64,000 bases of DNA from Hydrogenoanaerobacterium saccharovorans (lineage in GTDB: Bacteria; Bacillota; Clostridia; Oscillospirales; Ruminococcaceae): positions 124,001 through 188,000 of the forward strand of contig NZ_JACSNR010000001.1 in the NCBI RefSeq assembly GCF_016901815.1, in the 5' to 3' direction. The notes beneath the pieces were generated by a model that saw only the letters and a list, made by a program, of their open reading frames with translations, was not told the DNA's origin and did not search any database. Below, one piece after another: positions 19,732 through 29,540 of the stretch (position 1 is its first letter; every line of letters begins with the position of its first letter). The translations under genes and the position numbers were made by a program.

Positions 19732-22700
19732 TTAGAAGTTGTCGTCGTCGGAGAGATCATCCAGATCCATGCCGAAGCTGGCGAACAGATCCCCTGCATC
19801 GGTATCATCATCGTCCAGATCGGGGGTGGATACGTCAAACCCATCGCTGAGTTCGCTCTCCACCTCGACTCCCTTCTCACCCAGATCGATGTCGTCTGCA
19901 ATGGTCAGACCCACATCGTCATCGTCGTCGAAGGACTGCTTGAGGTCGATCTCGTTGCCCTCCTTATCCAGCACGCGCACATCCAGAGCCAGCGACTGCA
20001 GCTCCTTGATGAGCACCTTGAAGGACTCGGGAATACCGGGCTTGGGCACATTCTTGCCCTTTACAATGGCCTCGAAGGTCTTGACACGGCCCACTACATC
20101 GTCCGACTTCACAGTCAGGATCTCCTGCAGGGTGTAGGCAGCACCATAGGCTTCCAGGGCCCAAACTTCCATCTCACCGAATCTCTGGCCGCCGAACTGT
20201 GCCTTACCACCCAGAGGCTGCTGGGTAACCAGCGAGTACGGACCGGTGGAACGGGCATGGATCTTATCGTCTACCAGATGATGCAGCTTGAGGTAATACA
20301 TATAACCAACGGTTACACGGTTATCGAAGGGTTCACCGGTGCGTCCGTCATACAGAACGGTCTTGCCATCCGGGTCCAGACCGGCCTCGGCAAGGGCATC
20401 ACGGATATCCTGCTCGTTGGCGCCATCAAATACCGGAGTCATAACCTTCCAGCCCAGAGCGGCAGCGGCACGGCCCAGATGCACTTCCAGTACCTGACCG
20501 ATGTTCATTCGGGACGGTACGCCCAGGGGGTTCAGACAGATGTCCAGCGGACGTCCATCAGGCAGATAGGGCATATCCTCCTGCGGCATGATGCGGGATA
20601 CTACACCCTTGTTACCATGACGGCCCGCCATCTTATCGCCCACCTGCAGCTTACGCTTCTGAGCGATGTAGCAGCGTACCACCATGTTGACGCCGGGTGC
20701 CAGTTCATCGCTGTTTTCCCGGGTGAATACCTTGACATCCACGATGATGCCGTACTCACCATGGGGAACACGCAGCGAGGTATCACGCACTTCCCGTGCC
20801 TTTTCACCGAAGATGGCCCGGAGCAGACGCTCCTCGGCATTGAGCTCGGTTTCGCCCTTGGGGGTTACCTTGCCCACCAGAATATCGCCGGCACGCACTT
20901 CGGCGCCCACACGGATAATACCGCGCTCGTCCAGTTCCTTGAGGACATCTTCACCCACGTTGGGAATATCCCGGGTGATCTCCTCCGGTCCGAGCTTGGT
21001 GTCTCTGGCTTCGATCTCATATTCCTCGATGTGGATCGAGGTGTAAATATCTTCCTTGACCAGACGCTCGTTGATGAGAACGGCGTCCTCGTAGTTGTAG
21101 CCTTCCCAGGTGGTGAAGCCGATGAGCATGTTCTTGCCCAGGGCGATTTCACCGTTGGCGGTGGCAGGACCATCAGCGATAACCTGACCCTTGGTCACGG
21201 TCTCACCCACATTGACAATGGGGCGCTGGTTGATGCAGGTGCCGGCGTTGGAACGCAGGAACTTGATCAGCTCATAGTTCTCGGTCTTGCCCTCGGTGGT
21301 CTCGATGACCACTTCATCGGCGCTGACGCTCTTGACTACGCCGTCATGCTTCGCCAGAACAGTAACGCCGGAATCCACAGCGGCCTTGTACTCCATACCG
21401 GTGCCGACAATCGGGCCCTCGGTCTTGAGCAGCGGCACAGCCTGACGCTGCATGTTCGCGCCCATCAGCGCACGGTTCGCGTCATCGTTCTCCAGGAAGG
21501 GGATCATGGCGGTCGCTACCGACAGTACCATCTTCGGCGATACGTCCATGAAGTCCACACGGCTGCGGTCCGCTTCCATAACCACATCACGGTAACGGCA
21601 GGCAACACGCTCGTTGGCGAAGGTGCCTTCCTCGGTGAGGGGTTCGTTGGCCTGCGCAACCACATACTCATCTTCCACATCAGCAGTCATGTAGACAACT
21701 TCGTCCAGCACCTTGCCGGTGGCCTTGTCCACACGGCGGTAGGGAGCCTCGATGAAGCCATACTGGTTGATGCGGGCAAAGGATGCCAGGTAGGAAATCA
21801 GACCGATGTTCGGGCCTTCAGGAGTCTCAATGGGACACATGCGTCCATAGTGGGTGTAGTGTACATCTCGAACCTCGAATCCGGCACGGTCACGGGACAG
21901 ACCGCCGGGGCCCAGGGCAGACAGACGACGCTTATGGGTCAGTTCTGCCAGGGGGTTGGTCTGGTCCATGAACTGGGACAGCGGCGAGGAGCCGAAGAAC
22001 TCCTTGATGGAAGCCACAACCGGACGGATGTTGATCAGCGCCTGAGGTGTGATGACATCCATATCCTGGGTCTGGGTAGCCATACGCTCCCGGATCACAC
22101 GCTCCATACGGGAGAAGCCGATGCGGAACTGGTTCTGCAGCAGCTCACCAACCGAACGGATACGGCGGTTGCCCAGGTGGTCGATATCGTCCATGGTGCC
22201 GACGCCCTGGAGCAGGCCGCACATATAGTTGATAGTGGCAAAGATATCGTCAATGATGATGTGCTTGGGGATCAGGTCGTCCCGACGGGTGCGGATAGCT
22301 TCCCGCAGGCTCTCCTCATCCTCATTCTGCTCGAGGATCTCACGCAGCACCGAGAAGCGGACCTTCTCATTGATGCCGTATTCCTCGCAGTCAAAGTTCA
22401 CGAAGTCAGCGATGTCCACCATGCCGTTGGACATGATCTTCACCGGCTCATCGTGGATGGTGATGTACGCTTCCGCTACACCGGCACGCTCGATCTGACC
22501 AGCCTTTTCACGGGTCAGGGTCTCGCCTGCCTCTGCCAGGATCTCACCGGTCATGGGATCGATCACCGGCTGAGCCAGTGTCTGACCAGCCAGGCGCAGG
22601 CCGATTGCCAGCTTCTTATTATACTTATAGCGGCCTACCCGGGACATATCGTACCGTCTGGGGTCGAAGAACAGGTTGTCCAGATGGGTCTGGGCACTCT

Positions 22701-23454
22701 CCACCGTCGGCGGCTCACCGGGACGCAGCTTGCGGTATACTTCCAGCAGGCCGTCCTCTACGCTCTTGGCAGTATCCTTCTCAATGGTGGCACGCAGGGT
22801 GGGATCATTGCCGAACAGACCCAGGATCTCCTCATCGGTACCGATACCCAGCGCACGGATAAAGGTGGTGATGGGCAGCTTGCGGTTCTTGTCGATGCGG
22901 ACATAGAACACATCATTGGAGTCGGTTTCGTATTCCAGCCATGCACCACGGTTGGGGATAACAGTGGCGGCAAACAGTTCCTTACCGGTCTTGTCACGGG
23001 AAGAAGAATAGTATACACCCGGCGAACGAACCAGCTGAGATACAATGACACGCTCAGCACCATTGATTACAAAGGTACCGCTGTCAGTCATCAGCGGGAA
23101 ATCGCCCATATAGATGTCCTGCTCCTTTACTTCGCCGGTTTCCCGGTTGAGCAGGCTGGCCCGCACCCGCAGCGGAGCCGCATAAGTGGTATCGCGTTCC
23201 TTGCATTCCGCAATGCTGTACTTGGGCTGATCATCGAGATGATAGTCAATGAAATCCAGCACAAGGTTGCCCTGGTAATCTGTAATGGGAGAAACATCGT
23301 GGAATACTTCCTTCAGGCCCTCGTCAAGAAACCACTGATAGGAGTTCTTCTGAACTTCAATCAGATTGGGCATCTCGAGAACTTCGCCTATCCTGGAAAA
23401 ACTCATCCGGACATTTTTGCCCAGTTTTACAGGTTTTACATTCACCATAGGCAT
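19732..23454 (-). CDS. rpoB: DNA-directed RNA polymerase beta subunit
   Basis: RNA polymerase beta subunit of 1240 residues. The rifampicin region reads [20 protein letters not shown], wild type at the classic Asp, His and Ser positions. The C-terminal clamp contact [20 protein letters not shown]-type block is present ([16 protein letters not shown]), followed by a long Asp-rich tail typical of Firmicutes. The start at 23454 ([13 protein letters not shown]) is chosen because GGAG lies 5 bases before it; a longer frame begins 14 codons upstream without a site. It is the first gene of its operon; rplJ-rplL, the usual upstream neighbours, are absent. Confidence 0.98.
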   Translation of the reverse strand: MPMVNVKPVKLGKNVRMSFSRIGEVLEMPNLIEVQKNSYQWFLDEGLKEVFHDVSPITDYQGNLVLDFIDYHLDDQPKYSIAECKERDTTYAAPLRVRASLLNRETGEVKEQDIYMGDFPLMTDSGTFVINGAERVIVSQLVRSPGVYYSSSRDKTGKELFAATVIPNRGAWLEYETDSNDVFYVRIDKNRKLPITTFIRALGIGTDEEILGLFGNDPTLRATIEKDTAKSVEDGLLEVYRKLRPGEPPTVESAQTHLDNLFFDPRRYDMSRVGRYKYNKKLAIGLRLAGQTLAQPVIDPMTGEILAEAGETLTREKAGQIERAGVAEAYITIHDEPVKIMSNGMVDIADFVNFDCEEYGINEKVRFSVLREILEQNEDEESLREAIRTRRDDLIPKHIIIDDIFATINYMCGLLQGVGTMDDIDHLGNRRIRSVGELLQNQFRIGFSRMERVIRERMATQTQDMDVITPQALINIRPVVASIKEFFGSSPLSQFMDQTNPLAELTHKRRLSALGPGGLSRDRAGFEVRDVHYTHYGRMCPIETPEGPNIGLISYLASFARINQYGFIEAPYRRVDKATGKVLDEVVYMTADVEDEYVVAQANEPLTEEGTFANERVACRYRDVVMEADRSRVDFMDVSPKMVLSVATAMIPFLENDDANRALMGANMQRQAVPLLKTEGPIVGTGMEYKAAVDSGVTVLAKHDGVVKSVSADEVVIETTEGKTENYELIKFLRSNAGTCINQRPIVNVGETVTKGQVIADGPATANGEIALGKNMLIGFTTWEGYNYEDAVLINERLVKEDIYTSIHIEEYEIEARDTKLGPEEITRDIPNVGEDVLKELDERGIIRVGAEVRAGDILVGKVTPKGETELNAEERLLRAIFGEKAREVRDTSLRVPHGEYGIIVDVKVFTRENSDELAPGVNMVVRCYIAQKRKLQVGDKMAGRHGNKGVVSRIMPQEDMPYLPDGRPLDICLNPLGVPSRMNIGQVLEVHLGRAAAALGWKVMTPVFDGANEQDIRDALAEAGLDPDGKTVLYDGRTGEPFDNRVTVGYMYYLKLHHLVDDKIHARSTGPYSLVTQQPLGGKAQFGGQRFGEMEVWALEAYGAAYTLQEILTVKSDDVVGRVKTFEAIVKGKNVPKPGIPESFKVLIKELQSLALDVRVLDKEGNEIDLKQSFDDDDDVGLTIADDIDLGEKGVEVESELSDGFDVSTPDLDDDDTDAGDLFASFGMDLDDLSDDDNF

Positions 23455-23608
23455 AATCACTCCATTCATCCATTTACGGTTGGTCAAATACCACAAAAAT
23501 TTTCGGGAAATTTCTGTGGTTTTTGCGATAACATATTGATTTTTTGGAAGCTATGTGGTATACTATTTCTCGTAAAAGACATAGCTGTCCATTCTGATAC
23601 AGTATAAT
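23455..23608 (-). other. Leader of rpoB
   Basis: About 150 untranslated bases lie between the rpoB promoter and start codon. They contain one strong hairpin (CCACAGAAATTT with AAATTTTTGTGG, 23491-23519) without a following T run, so it is not a terminator. No ribosomal-protein gene or known RNA family is seen. Confidence 0.5.
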
Positions 23609-23637
23609 ATTATATAACGCCAAAAAGGCAATGTCAA
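23609..23637 (-). promoter_or_regulatory. Promoter of rpoB-rpoC, perfect consensus
   Basis: Minus-strand TTGACA (23632-23637) and TATAAT (23609-23614) with a 17-base spacer match the housekeeping consensus exactly. The -35 hexamer lies inside the descending arm of the terminator at 23626-23661. Confidence 0.9.
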
Positions 23638-23669
23638 GCTGAAAATTTCCTGACATTGCCTCTTTTTTT
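23626..23669. terminator. Bidirectional terminator overlapping the rpoB promoter
   Basis: AGGCAATGTCA (23626-23636) pairs perfectly with TGACATTGCCT (23651-23661). A T run follows on the plus strand (23663-23669) and AAAAA precedes it. On the minus strand it ends the small membrane-protein transcript. Confidence 0.75.
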
Positions 23670-23795
23670 GCCCTGAAACAGATCCGGTCTGATTTTTCCC
23701 TGATCCATCAGCGATTTACGCCGCTTTTCCAGAAAAATGCCCCTCTGTCCATGTGCTCCGGGCAGAAGGGCGTTGTCAGAACGGGTATTCAGGAA

Positions 23796-24089
23796 TCAGA
23801 GCAGTTCCTCATCGTCATGGACCGCCTGAGACCTGCGCAGGAACTCCAAGCGTATCCAGAAGAAGGTGACTGGGATATATGCCATCAGGATCAGCTTAAA
23901 GGGAGTCAGCTGAGCGGCATCGCCCATCATCAGATGATAAATCAGAGGTACAGCCAGCAGAACCGTAAATCCCAGCGTAAATGCGAAGCGGTTGGCACCG
24001 GCCTGCATATTCACCGAGTAATAAATGTACTGGATCACGCCTGTAATGGCCATCACGCCGCATAGCAGAAGCAGAACTTTAATCAGCAT
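23796..24089 (-). CDS. Hypothetical membrane protein
   Basis: I do not recognise this 97-residue protein. It has three hydrophobic helices (roughly residues 1-24, 37-55 and 66-85), a short loop with several charged residues, and an acidic C-terminus (HDDEELL). The ATG at 24089 is preferred with GGAAG 11 bases upstream; a TTG three codons earlier is possible but too close to that site. It follows the M18 aminopeptidase gene on the same strand with a 59-base gap. Confidence 0.6.
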   Translation of the reverse strand: MLIKVLLLLCGVMAITGVIQYIYYSVNMQAGANRFAFTLGFTVLLAVPLIYHLMMGDAAQLTPFKLILMAYIPVTFFWIRLEFLRRSQAVHDDEELL

Positions 24090-24148
24090 AAAAATCAACT
24101 CTTCCTTTCCGATTCAATATACTGTATCTTCCAGAAGGGACTGATGGG

Positions 24149-25552
24149 TCACGCCTTGAGGAATTCCACAAAGGCCCGGTAGGTCATATAAACGTCGGTC
24201 TTGGAAACCAGCTCGAACGGTGCGTGCATCGACAGCACCGGCACGCCGACATCCACAACCTCCACATTCATGTGGGCTACAAACATCGCTACGGTACCGC
24301 CGCCGCCCTGGTCCACGGCACCCAGCTCACCGGTCTGCCAGATCACACCGGTGCGGTCCAGCAGATCCCGTACATAGTGCATGAACTCTGCCGACGCATC
24401 ATTGGTGCCGCTCTTGCCGCGGGCGCCGGTGTACTTGGTGATGACTACGCCATGGTTGAGGTAAGCGGTATTGCGCTTTTCGGCTACCTCCGGGAAGGTA
24501 GGATCGAAGGCCGCATTCACATCCGCCGACATACAGGTGGAATTGGTGAGGGTCCGGCGGCTTTCCGCGCCCTGGGCCGCACACAGATCTTCCACAAAGA
24601 TCTTCAGGAAATCGGAGTTGAGACCGGTATTGCCGTCCGAACCGATCTCCTCCTTGTCAGCGAATACTGTCACCGAAGTGAAGGCAGGGGCAGCCACATC
24701 CATTGCCGCCCGCAGAGAGGTATAGGCACATACCTTGTCGTCATGACCGTAGGAACCGATCATGCTGCGGTCAAAGCCCACATCCCGTGCCGCGCCGGCC
24801 GGAACCATGGTGAGTTCTGCCGAGAGGAAGTCGCCCTCTACCAGGCCATACTTCTCATGCAGCAGGCTGAGGATATTGAGCTTGATCTTCTCCTTGACCT
24901 TCTCGTCCGGATAGGGACGGGAACCCACTACCACATTGAGCTGCTCACCCTTGATGCCCTCAGAGAGGGTCTTGGTCATCTGATCCTTTGCCAGATGGGG
25001 CAGCAGATCTGTTACACAGAACACCGGATCGCCGGCGTCCTCACCGATGACTACATCCAGCACGGTGCCGTCCTTACGCACCACGGTACCGTGCAGAGCC
25101 AGCGGCAGGGCAGTCCACTGATACTTCTTGACGCCGCCATAGTAGTGGGTCTTGAAGAGTGCCAGACCGCCGTCCTCATAGAGCGGATTGGGCTTGAGGT
25201 CCAGCCGGGGGGAGTCGATATGGCTGATCACCATCCGCACGCCCTTTTCCAGATCCTCAGTACCGATGGTTGCCAGGATCAGTGCCTTGCCCCGTACATT
25301 CCGGTAGATCCGGTCGCCGGGCTGATAGCTCCGGTCCGGATCAAAGGCAGTATAGCCGGCTTTCTCCAGCATTGCCACGGTGGTGCGCACTGCTTCCCGC
25401 TCGATTTTTGCATGGTCGAGGAAGGTCTTGTACTCCTCACAGAACGCATCTGCCCGGGCCAGTTCAGCGGCATCCAGCTCCTCCCCCGCATTCTTGGTGC
25501 GGTAGAAAAGCTCCTCTGCCAGCAGCTCGCCCGGTGTTTTTTCCTTGCACAT
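24149..25552 (-). CDS. M18-family zinc aminopeptidase
   Basis: Cytosolic aminopeptidase of 467 residues that removes N-terminal, often acidic or hydrophobic, residues from peptides. M18 landmarks are present: the metal-binding ISHIDSPRLD near residue 108, FADKEEIGSDG near 300 with the catalytic Glu pair, the SYGHDDKVCAY block, and the late metal histidine in FVAHMNVEV. It resembles the long bacterial ApeA-type branch. GGAGGAG precedes the ATG, and a TTGTCA/TATAAT promoter lies at 25640-25668. Confidence 0.9.
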   Translation of the reverse strand: MCKEKTPGELLAEELFYRTKNAGEELDAAELARADAFCEEYKTFLDHAKIEREAVRTTVAMLEKAGYTAFDPDRSYQPGDRIYRNVRGKALILATIGTEDLEKGVRMVISHIDSPRLDLKPNPLYEDGGLALFKTHYYGGVKKYQWTALPLALHGTVVRKDGTVLDVVIGEDAGDPVFCVTDLLPHLAKDQMTKTLSEGIKGEQLNVVVGSRPYPDEKVKEKIKLNILSLLHEKYGLVEGDFLSAELTMVPAGAARDVGFDRSMIGSYGHDDKVCAYTSLRAAMDVAAPAFTSVTVFADKEEIGSDGNTGLNSDFLKIFVEDLCAAQGAESRRTLTNSTCMSADVNAAFDPTFPEVAEKRNTAYLNHGVVITKYTGARGKSGTNDASAEFMHYVRDLLDRTGVIWQTGELGAVDQGGGGTVAMFVAHMNVEVVDVGVPVLSMHAPFELVSKTDVYMTYRAFVEFLKA

Positions 25553-25639
25553 GGGATCTCCTCCTTTTGCATTTTACACATTATAAAAACCGTGACTTTC
25601 CTCAAATCCCGGTCCTAGTTTTCCCGTCTTTCCAGTTCC

Positions 25640-25668
25640 ATTATAACGCGAATAATTCCTACTGACAA
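25640..25668 (-). promoter_or_regulatory. Promoter of the M18 aminopeptidase gene
   Basis: Minus-strand TTGTCA (25663-25668) and TATAAT (25640-25645) are 17 bases apart, directly after the transglycosylase stop. Confidence 0.8.
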
Positions 25669-25674
25669 GGGGGA

Positions 25675-26247
25675 TTATTCACCATAAAGCTCGCGATAAA
25701 TTTGACAGGTACGCCCCACTTTTTCCACATACTGGGCTGTATCCGCATACGGAATTGTGTGTATCTCTCCATCGGTGGAATACTCGGGATTTTCCAGCCA
25801 GCTGGTGGCGCTTCCCCACCCCGCGTGATAGGCACACAGGGCATTGTTCACACTGCCGAACTGCTCGGTCAGCGCATGGAGCAGATAGGTTCCGTACTCA
25901 ATATTCTTCTCCGGCTCATACATGGCGTCATAGGTGGTATCCGACTGGGGCTCCAGACGGGATTTCACCCAGTCGAAGGTCTCCTCGGTGAGCTGCATCA
26001 GTCCCCGGGCGCCTATGGATGAGGTCGCCTCCGGATTGAAGCTGCTCTCGGTGCGGATCACGGCATAACAGAGTGCCGGCTCCACCGAAAATTCCTGACA
26101 GTACTGCTCCACCAGTGCCTGATACTCCACCGGATATGCCATGCGGTAATAGCGGTCCGAGGCAAAACGGACCCCAAGCACGACCACGGCTGCCGCAAGC
26201 AGCCAGAAAAGAACGCCAAACCCTCTCCGGCTTCTTCTTTGCTTCAT
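25675..26247 (-). CDS. Membrane-anchored lytic transglycosylase, SLT family
   Basis: Peptidoglycan-cleaving enzyme of 190 residues. An N-terminal basic stretch and one transmembrane helix (about residues 9-25) anchor an SLT domain outside the membrane. The catalytic Glu lies in CYAVIRTESSFNP, followed by the family motif SSIGARGLMQLTEETF and a late CAYHAGWG block. It is the last gene of the DUF951-prfA-tsaC-coaE series, 29 bases after coaE. The SLT fold is certain; whether it acts in sporulation, growth or division cannot be told. Confidence 0.9.
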   Translation of the reverse strand: MKQRRSRRGFGVLFWLLAAAVVVLGVRFASDRYYRMAYPVEYQALVEQYCQEFSVEPALCYAVIRTESSFNPEATSSIGARGLMQLTEETFDWVKSRLEPQSDTTYDAMYEPEKNIEYGTYLLHALTEQFGSVNNALCAYHAGWGSATSWLENPEYSTDGEIHTIPYADTAQYVEKVGRTCQIYRELYGE

Positions 26248-26276
26248 CGTGCCACTCCTGACTGTATGGTTTGATT

Positions 26277-26939
26277 TCAGTGCCGGGCTTCCTGCTGTGC
26301 CTCCTCAGCCTGCCGCTGCTGACGGGGACGCTCACCGGTTTCAATACGGCTCATCACTTCCGCCACCTTCAGGCAGAGGGTATCCACGGTATCATTGTTT
26401 TCAATGACAAAGTCCGACCGGCGCACATAATAGCTCTCCCGGTGCTGGGCCTGGATACGGGCTTCGGCCTCCTCATGGGTCAGGCCGTCCCGTCCCAGGA
26501 TGCGCTGGAGCCGGAGCTGTTCATCTGCCACCACCGAGATGATGACATCACAGTACCGGTCGCAGCCGCTCTCGAACAGGGTCGGGGCATCCAGCACAAT
26601 ATAGTGGTGCCCTTCTGCCCGCAGACGGGCAAGCTCGGCTTCAATCGCCCGGATAATATAGGGGAAGATGATCTCATTCAGGCGGCGGAGCTTGGCTTTG
26701 TCATGAAAGACAATATCCGCCAGCTTCTTGCGGTTGAGTGTACCGTCCACATTGAGGATGTCGATGGTAAACTCCAGTGCCAGATCTGCCAGACAGACCT
26801 TCTCATTATCCGCCACATCATGGGCAATGAGATCTGCATCCACCCAGGCCGCACCCCGGCGCAGCAGTGATTCCCCCACTGTGGATTTTCCGGCTCCGGT
26901 CTGACCGGTCAGGCCGATCACCACGGTATTCTGCTTCAT
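26277..26939 (-). CDS. coaE: Dephospho-CoA kinase
   Basis: Final enzyme of coenzyme A synthesis, phosphorylating the 3'-hydroxyl of dephospho-CoA. The 220-residue protein has the P-loop GLTGQTGAGKST at residues 8-19, the DADLIAHDV substrate motif and the lid region (DEQLRLQRILGRDGLTHEEA). The C-terminal 25 residues (RPRQQRQAEEAQQEARH) are a polar extension. The start at 26939 has GGAGGG upstream. It sits 18 bases after tsaC. Confidence 0.94.
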   Translation of the reverse strand: MKQNTVVIGLTGQTGAGKSTVGESLLRRGAAWVDADLIAHDVADNEKVCLADLALEFTIDILNVDGTLNRKKLADIVFHDKAKLRRLNEIIFPYIIRAIEAELARLRAEGHHYIVLDAPTLFESGCDRYCDVIISVVADEQLRLQRILGRDGLTHEEAEARIQAQHRESYYVRRSDFVIENNDTVDTLCLKVAEVMSRIETGERPRQQRQAEEAQQEARH

Positions 26940-26957
26940 GTTTCTCCCTCCCAAGGG

Positions 26958-27992
26958 TCAGTCCAGATCGATAAACTTGAAAGCGGCCGCCCGGATCAGG
27001 CGGTTGTAGACTGCCAGTCCCACACCATCGGTGGACGGACAGCGGACATAGATGGCCTGCGCGCCCAGGTCATCAAACTCCCGGAGCAGCCAGAACAGCT
27101 CCCGGGCCTGCATGAGATGGTCGGTTTCCGCGCCATACTCCCGGAACGGCTTGCGCAGTCCCTCGCCTTCCCCGGCAAAGACCATGGCATAGATATTCTC
27201 TCCCGGAAGGGCATTGACATACTTCCGGAAGCTCTCGGCACTGCCCCGCACCAGATAGACCAGTGCCCTGGGGGAATAGTGCTTGTATTTCATGCCCGGG
27301 GAGGCTGCCACCTGTCCCTCCTCCAGCTGACCGGTGACAGCATGGTCCACTTCCACCGCGCCAATGGCGGCTTCCAGCTGTTCCAGGGTCACGGCGCCGG
27401 GACGCAGCAGCCGGGGATGGTCCCCGGCCAGGGTGATGACGGTGGATTCCACGCCGAAGTTGCAGGGGCCGCCGTCCACAATAGCCGACACCTTGCCGGT
27501 GAGATCCCGGACACAGTGTTCCGCTGTGGTGGGGCTGGGCAGGCCGGACAGATTGGCAGAGGGCGCCGCAATGGGCAGTCCGCTCTCCCGGATGATGGCC
27601 TGGGCCACCGGATGGGACGGCATACGCACTGCCACCGTATCCAGACCGGCAGTGGTTTCATTGGGAATCTGGGGATTCCGGGGCAGAACGATGGTCAGCG
27701 GGCCGGGCCAGAAGCGTTCCATGAGCACCCGGGCCTTTTCCGGCACCACCGAAACCACATCGGGCAGTGCCGACAGATCGGCGATATGCACGATGAGGGG
27801 GTTGTCATTGGGACGGCCCTTGGCCTTGAAAATGGCGTTCACCGCCTGGGGGTCCAGGGCATTGGCTGCCAGGCCATAGACTGTTTCGGTGGGGATCGCC
27901 ACCAGTTTTCCCTCCCGGAGCAGTTCCCCCGCCGCTTTGACTGCCTGGCGGAGCTCCGGTTCGGTATCGGTTTTATATACCATCGTTTCCAC
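26958..27992 (-). CDS. tsaC: L-threonylcarbamoyladenylate synthase, Sua5 type
   Basis: Makes threonylcarbamoyl-AMP for the t6A37 modification of ANN-decoding tRNAs. The 344 residues include the YrdC-fold domain (PTETVYGLAANALD, KGRPNDNPLIVHI, SAPSANLSGLPSPT) and a C-terminal Sua5 domain after about residue 220, so it is the long form. The start is a GTG at 27992, two bases after the prfA stop, using GGAGG inside the last prfA codons, which is tight translational coupling. An ATG three codons later is less well placed. Confidence 0.93.
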   Translation of the reverse strand: METMVYKTDTEPELRQAVKAAGELLREGKLVAIPTETVYGLAANALDPQAVNAIFKAKGRPNDNPLIVHIADLSALPDVVSVVPEKARVLMERFWPGPLTIVLPRNPQIPNETTAGLDTVAVRMPSHPVAQAIIRESGLPIAAPSANLSGLPSPTTAEHCVRDLTGKVSAIVDGGPCNFGVESTVITLAGDHPRLLRPGAVTLEQLEAAIGAVEVDHAVTGQLEEGQVAASPGMKYKHYSPRALVYLVRGSAESFRKYVNALPGENIYAMVFAGEGEGLRKPFREYGAETDHLMQARELFWLLREFDDLGAQAIYVRCPSTDGVGLAVYNRLIRAAAFKFIDLD

Positions 27993-27994
27993 GA

Positions 27995-29071
27995 TTAAAA
28001 TTCCTCCTGCTGCTGGAGCTTTTCGGTCTGCGAGGCGGTGAGCAGGGCGTCGATGAGTTCGTCCAGATCGCCGTCCAGAATGGCGTCCAGCTTATAAAGG
28101 GTCAGGCCGATGCGGTGATCACTCACCCGGCTCTGGGGATAGTTATAGGTGCGGATGCGCTCGGAACGGTCGCCGGTGCCAACCTGCAGCTTGCGCTGGG
28201 CTGCCATCTTCTCGTCCGCTTCCCGCTGCTTCTTCTCATAAATGCGGCTGCGCAGGATCTTCAGCGCCTTTTCCCTGTTCTTGAACTGGCTGCGCTCGTC
28301 CTGGCATTCCACCACGATGCCGGTGGGCAGGTGGGTCATACGGATCGCCGACTCGGTCTTGTTGACATGCTGTCCGCCGGCGCCGCTGGCACGGAACACA
28401 TCCACCTGCAGGTCGCCGGGATTGATCTCCACTTCCACTTCCTCTGCCTCGGGCAGCACTGCCACTGTAACAGTGGAGGTGTGGATTCGGCCCTGGGTTT
28501 CGGTTTCGGGCACACGCTGCACCCGGTGCACGCCGCTTTCGAACTTCAGGCGGGAATAGGCACCCTCTCCGGTGATGGAGAAGCTGGCTTCCTTGACGCC
28601 GCCCAGCTCGGTATCGTTGAGGTTGAGCACCTCCACCTTCCAGCGGTTGCGCTCGGCATACATGGTATACATACGCATGAGCGAATGGGCAAACAGCGCT
28701 GCCTCCTCGCCGCCGGCGCCGCCCCGGATCTCCATGATGACGTTCTTGTCATCGTTGGGGTCCTTGGGCAGCAGGAGGATCTTCAGCTCCTCACCGGTGC
28801 GGTCCATCTCCTCCTGGCTCTCCCGGTACTGCTCCTCGACGATCTCCCGGAAATCCCGGTCCAGACCGCCCTCCTCCAGCAGCTCGGCTGCCTCCTCATG
28901 GGAGGCGCAGGCCTTGCGGTACTCCCGGTACTTCTCCACAATGGGGGTCAGGTTCTTGTATTCCTTCATCAGCGAACGGTACTTCTCATTGTCACTGATG
29001 ACCGCCGGATCACTCAGCCGTGTGCTGATGTCCTCATAACGCTCTTCCACAGATGAGAGCTTTTCAAACAT
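27995..29071 (-). CDS. prfA: Peptide chain release factor 1
   Basis: Recognises UAA and UAG stop codons and triggers peptide release. The 358-residue protein has the anticodon-like PxT region typical of RF1 and the universal [12 protein letters not shown] peptidyl-hydrolysis motif near residue 230, followed by [16 protein letters not shown]. No internal frameshift is present (that is an RF2 feature). prmC, often next to prfA, is absent; tsaC follows directly. The ribosome-binding site AGGAG overlaps the end of the DUF951 gene. Confidence 0.97.
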   Translation of the reverse strand: MFEKLSSVEERYEDISTRLSDPAVISDNEKYRSLMKEYKNLTPIVEKYREYRKACASHEEAAELLEEGGLDRDFREIVEEQYRESQEEMDRTGEELKILLLPKDPNDDKNVIMEIRGGAGGEEAALFAHSLMRMYTMYAERNRWKVEVLNLNDTELGGVKEASFSITGEGAYSRLKFESGVHRVQRVPETETQGRIHTSTVTVAVLPEAEEVEVEINPGDLQVDVFRASGAGGQHVNKTESAIRMTHLPTGIVVECQDERSQFKNREKALKILRSRIYEKKQREADEKMAAQRKLQVGTGDRSERIRTYNYPQSRVSDHRIGLTLYKLDAILDGDLDELIDALLTASQTEKLQQQEEF

Positions 29072-29074
29072 AAT

Positions 29075-29320
29075 TTACTGTTCTCCTTTGTCTGCCGCCG
29101 GTTTTCCAGCGGGATTCTTTTCCGGCGGATAGACAATCACGCCTTCCCGGGTGATCTGCCGGATGTTCTTTTCTGCCTTGACCCGGGGCACCATGACCTC
29201 GTGTCCGCAGCCGGTGCAGCGGATGCGGAAATCCATTCCCGAACGCAGCACCAGAAATTCCTTCGCACCGCAGGGGTGCGGTTTTTTCATTGTGAGTATA
29301 TCGCCGACCCGGACATCCAT
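29075..29320 (-). CDS. DUF951 family protein
   Basis: Small conserved Firmicutes protein of 81 residues with unknown role. The core carries KKPHPCGAKEF and RCTGCGHEVMVPR, giving three cysteines that could bind a metal, and an all-beta composition. Family members are common near translation or chromosome-segregation genes. The ATG at 29320 is supported by GCGGAGG; a longer reading runs into the leader terminator. It is the first gene of the operon with prfA, tsaC, coaE and the transglycosylase, behind a structured leader (29358-29490). Confidence 0.85.
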   Translation of the reverse strand: MDVRVGDILTMKKPHPCGAKEFLVLRSGMDFRIRCTGCGHEVMVPRVKAEKNIRQITREGVIVYPPEKNPAGKPAADKGEQ

Positions 29321-29357
29321 AGTTGTTTCCTCCGCTCTGTCGCACTGTTCCCGGCTC

Positions 29358-29381
29358 AAAAAACGCCCGGGAAAATCCCGG
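29358..29381 (-). terminator. Intrinsic terminator inside the DUF951-prfA leader
   Basis: On the minus strand CCGGGA pairs with TCCCGG across a three-base loop and is followed by CG and TTTTTT. It lies after the promoter (29497-29526) and before the first gene, so it is a candidate attenuator or the end of a short RNA. Confidence 0.6.
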
Positions 29382-29490
29382 CCCTGCCCGAGAGCAGAGC
29401 CGTCTAAAGGATATAATCGACCATCCGGACACTCCCCCGGGCAGCGCCTGCGGATCGTCCGGCTATAAGATATAACAGCTGCACCGCAGT
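29382..29490 (-). ncRNA. Structured leader or small RNA upstream of DUF951-prfA
   Basis: About 110 GC-rich bases hold two pairings that cannot coexist: CTGCCCG (29384-29390) with CGGGCAG (29438-29444), and CCGGAC (29425-29430) with GTCCGG (29457-29462). The arrangement upstream of a terminator resembles an attenuation switch. I do not recognise an RNA family (no T-box, SRP, 6S or riboswitch core). Confidence 0.4.
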
Positions 29491-29496
29491 TATTAT

Positions 29497-29526
29497 ATTA
29501 TAACCCAAATCCCGGCCCTCCCGCAA
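29497..29526 (-). promoter_or_regulatory. Promoter of the DUF951-prfA operon leader
   Basis: Minus-strand TTGCGG (29521-29526) and TATAAT (29497-29502) are 18 bases apart. Confidence 0.55.
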
Positions 29527-29540
29527 GGGGGACCGCCCCG

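Noticed and set aside
16195-23607. A very long open frame on the plus strand opposite rpoB and rpoC
   Set aside because: It is an antisense shadow of the strongly codon-biased rpoBC genes, with no ribosome-binding site and no recognisable domain.
29382-29490. SRP RNA, 6S RNA or T-box in the DUF951 leader
   Set aside because: None of the conserved cores (SRP apical loop, T-box TGG bulge and NNGGTGG, 6S central bubble) could be found.
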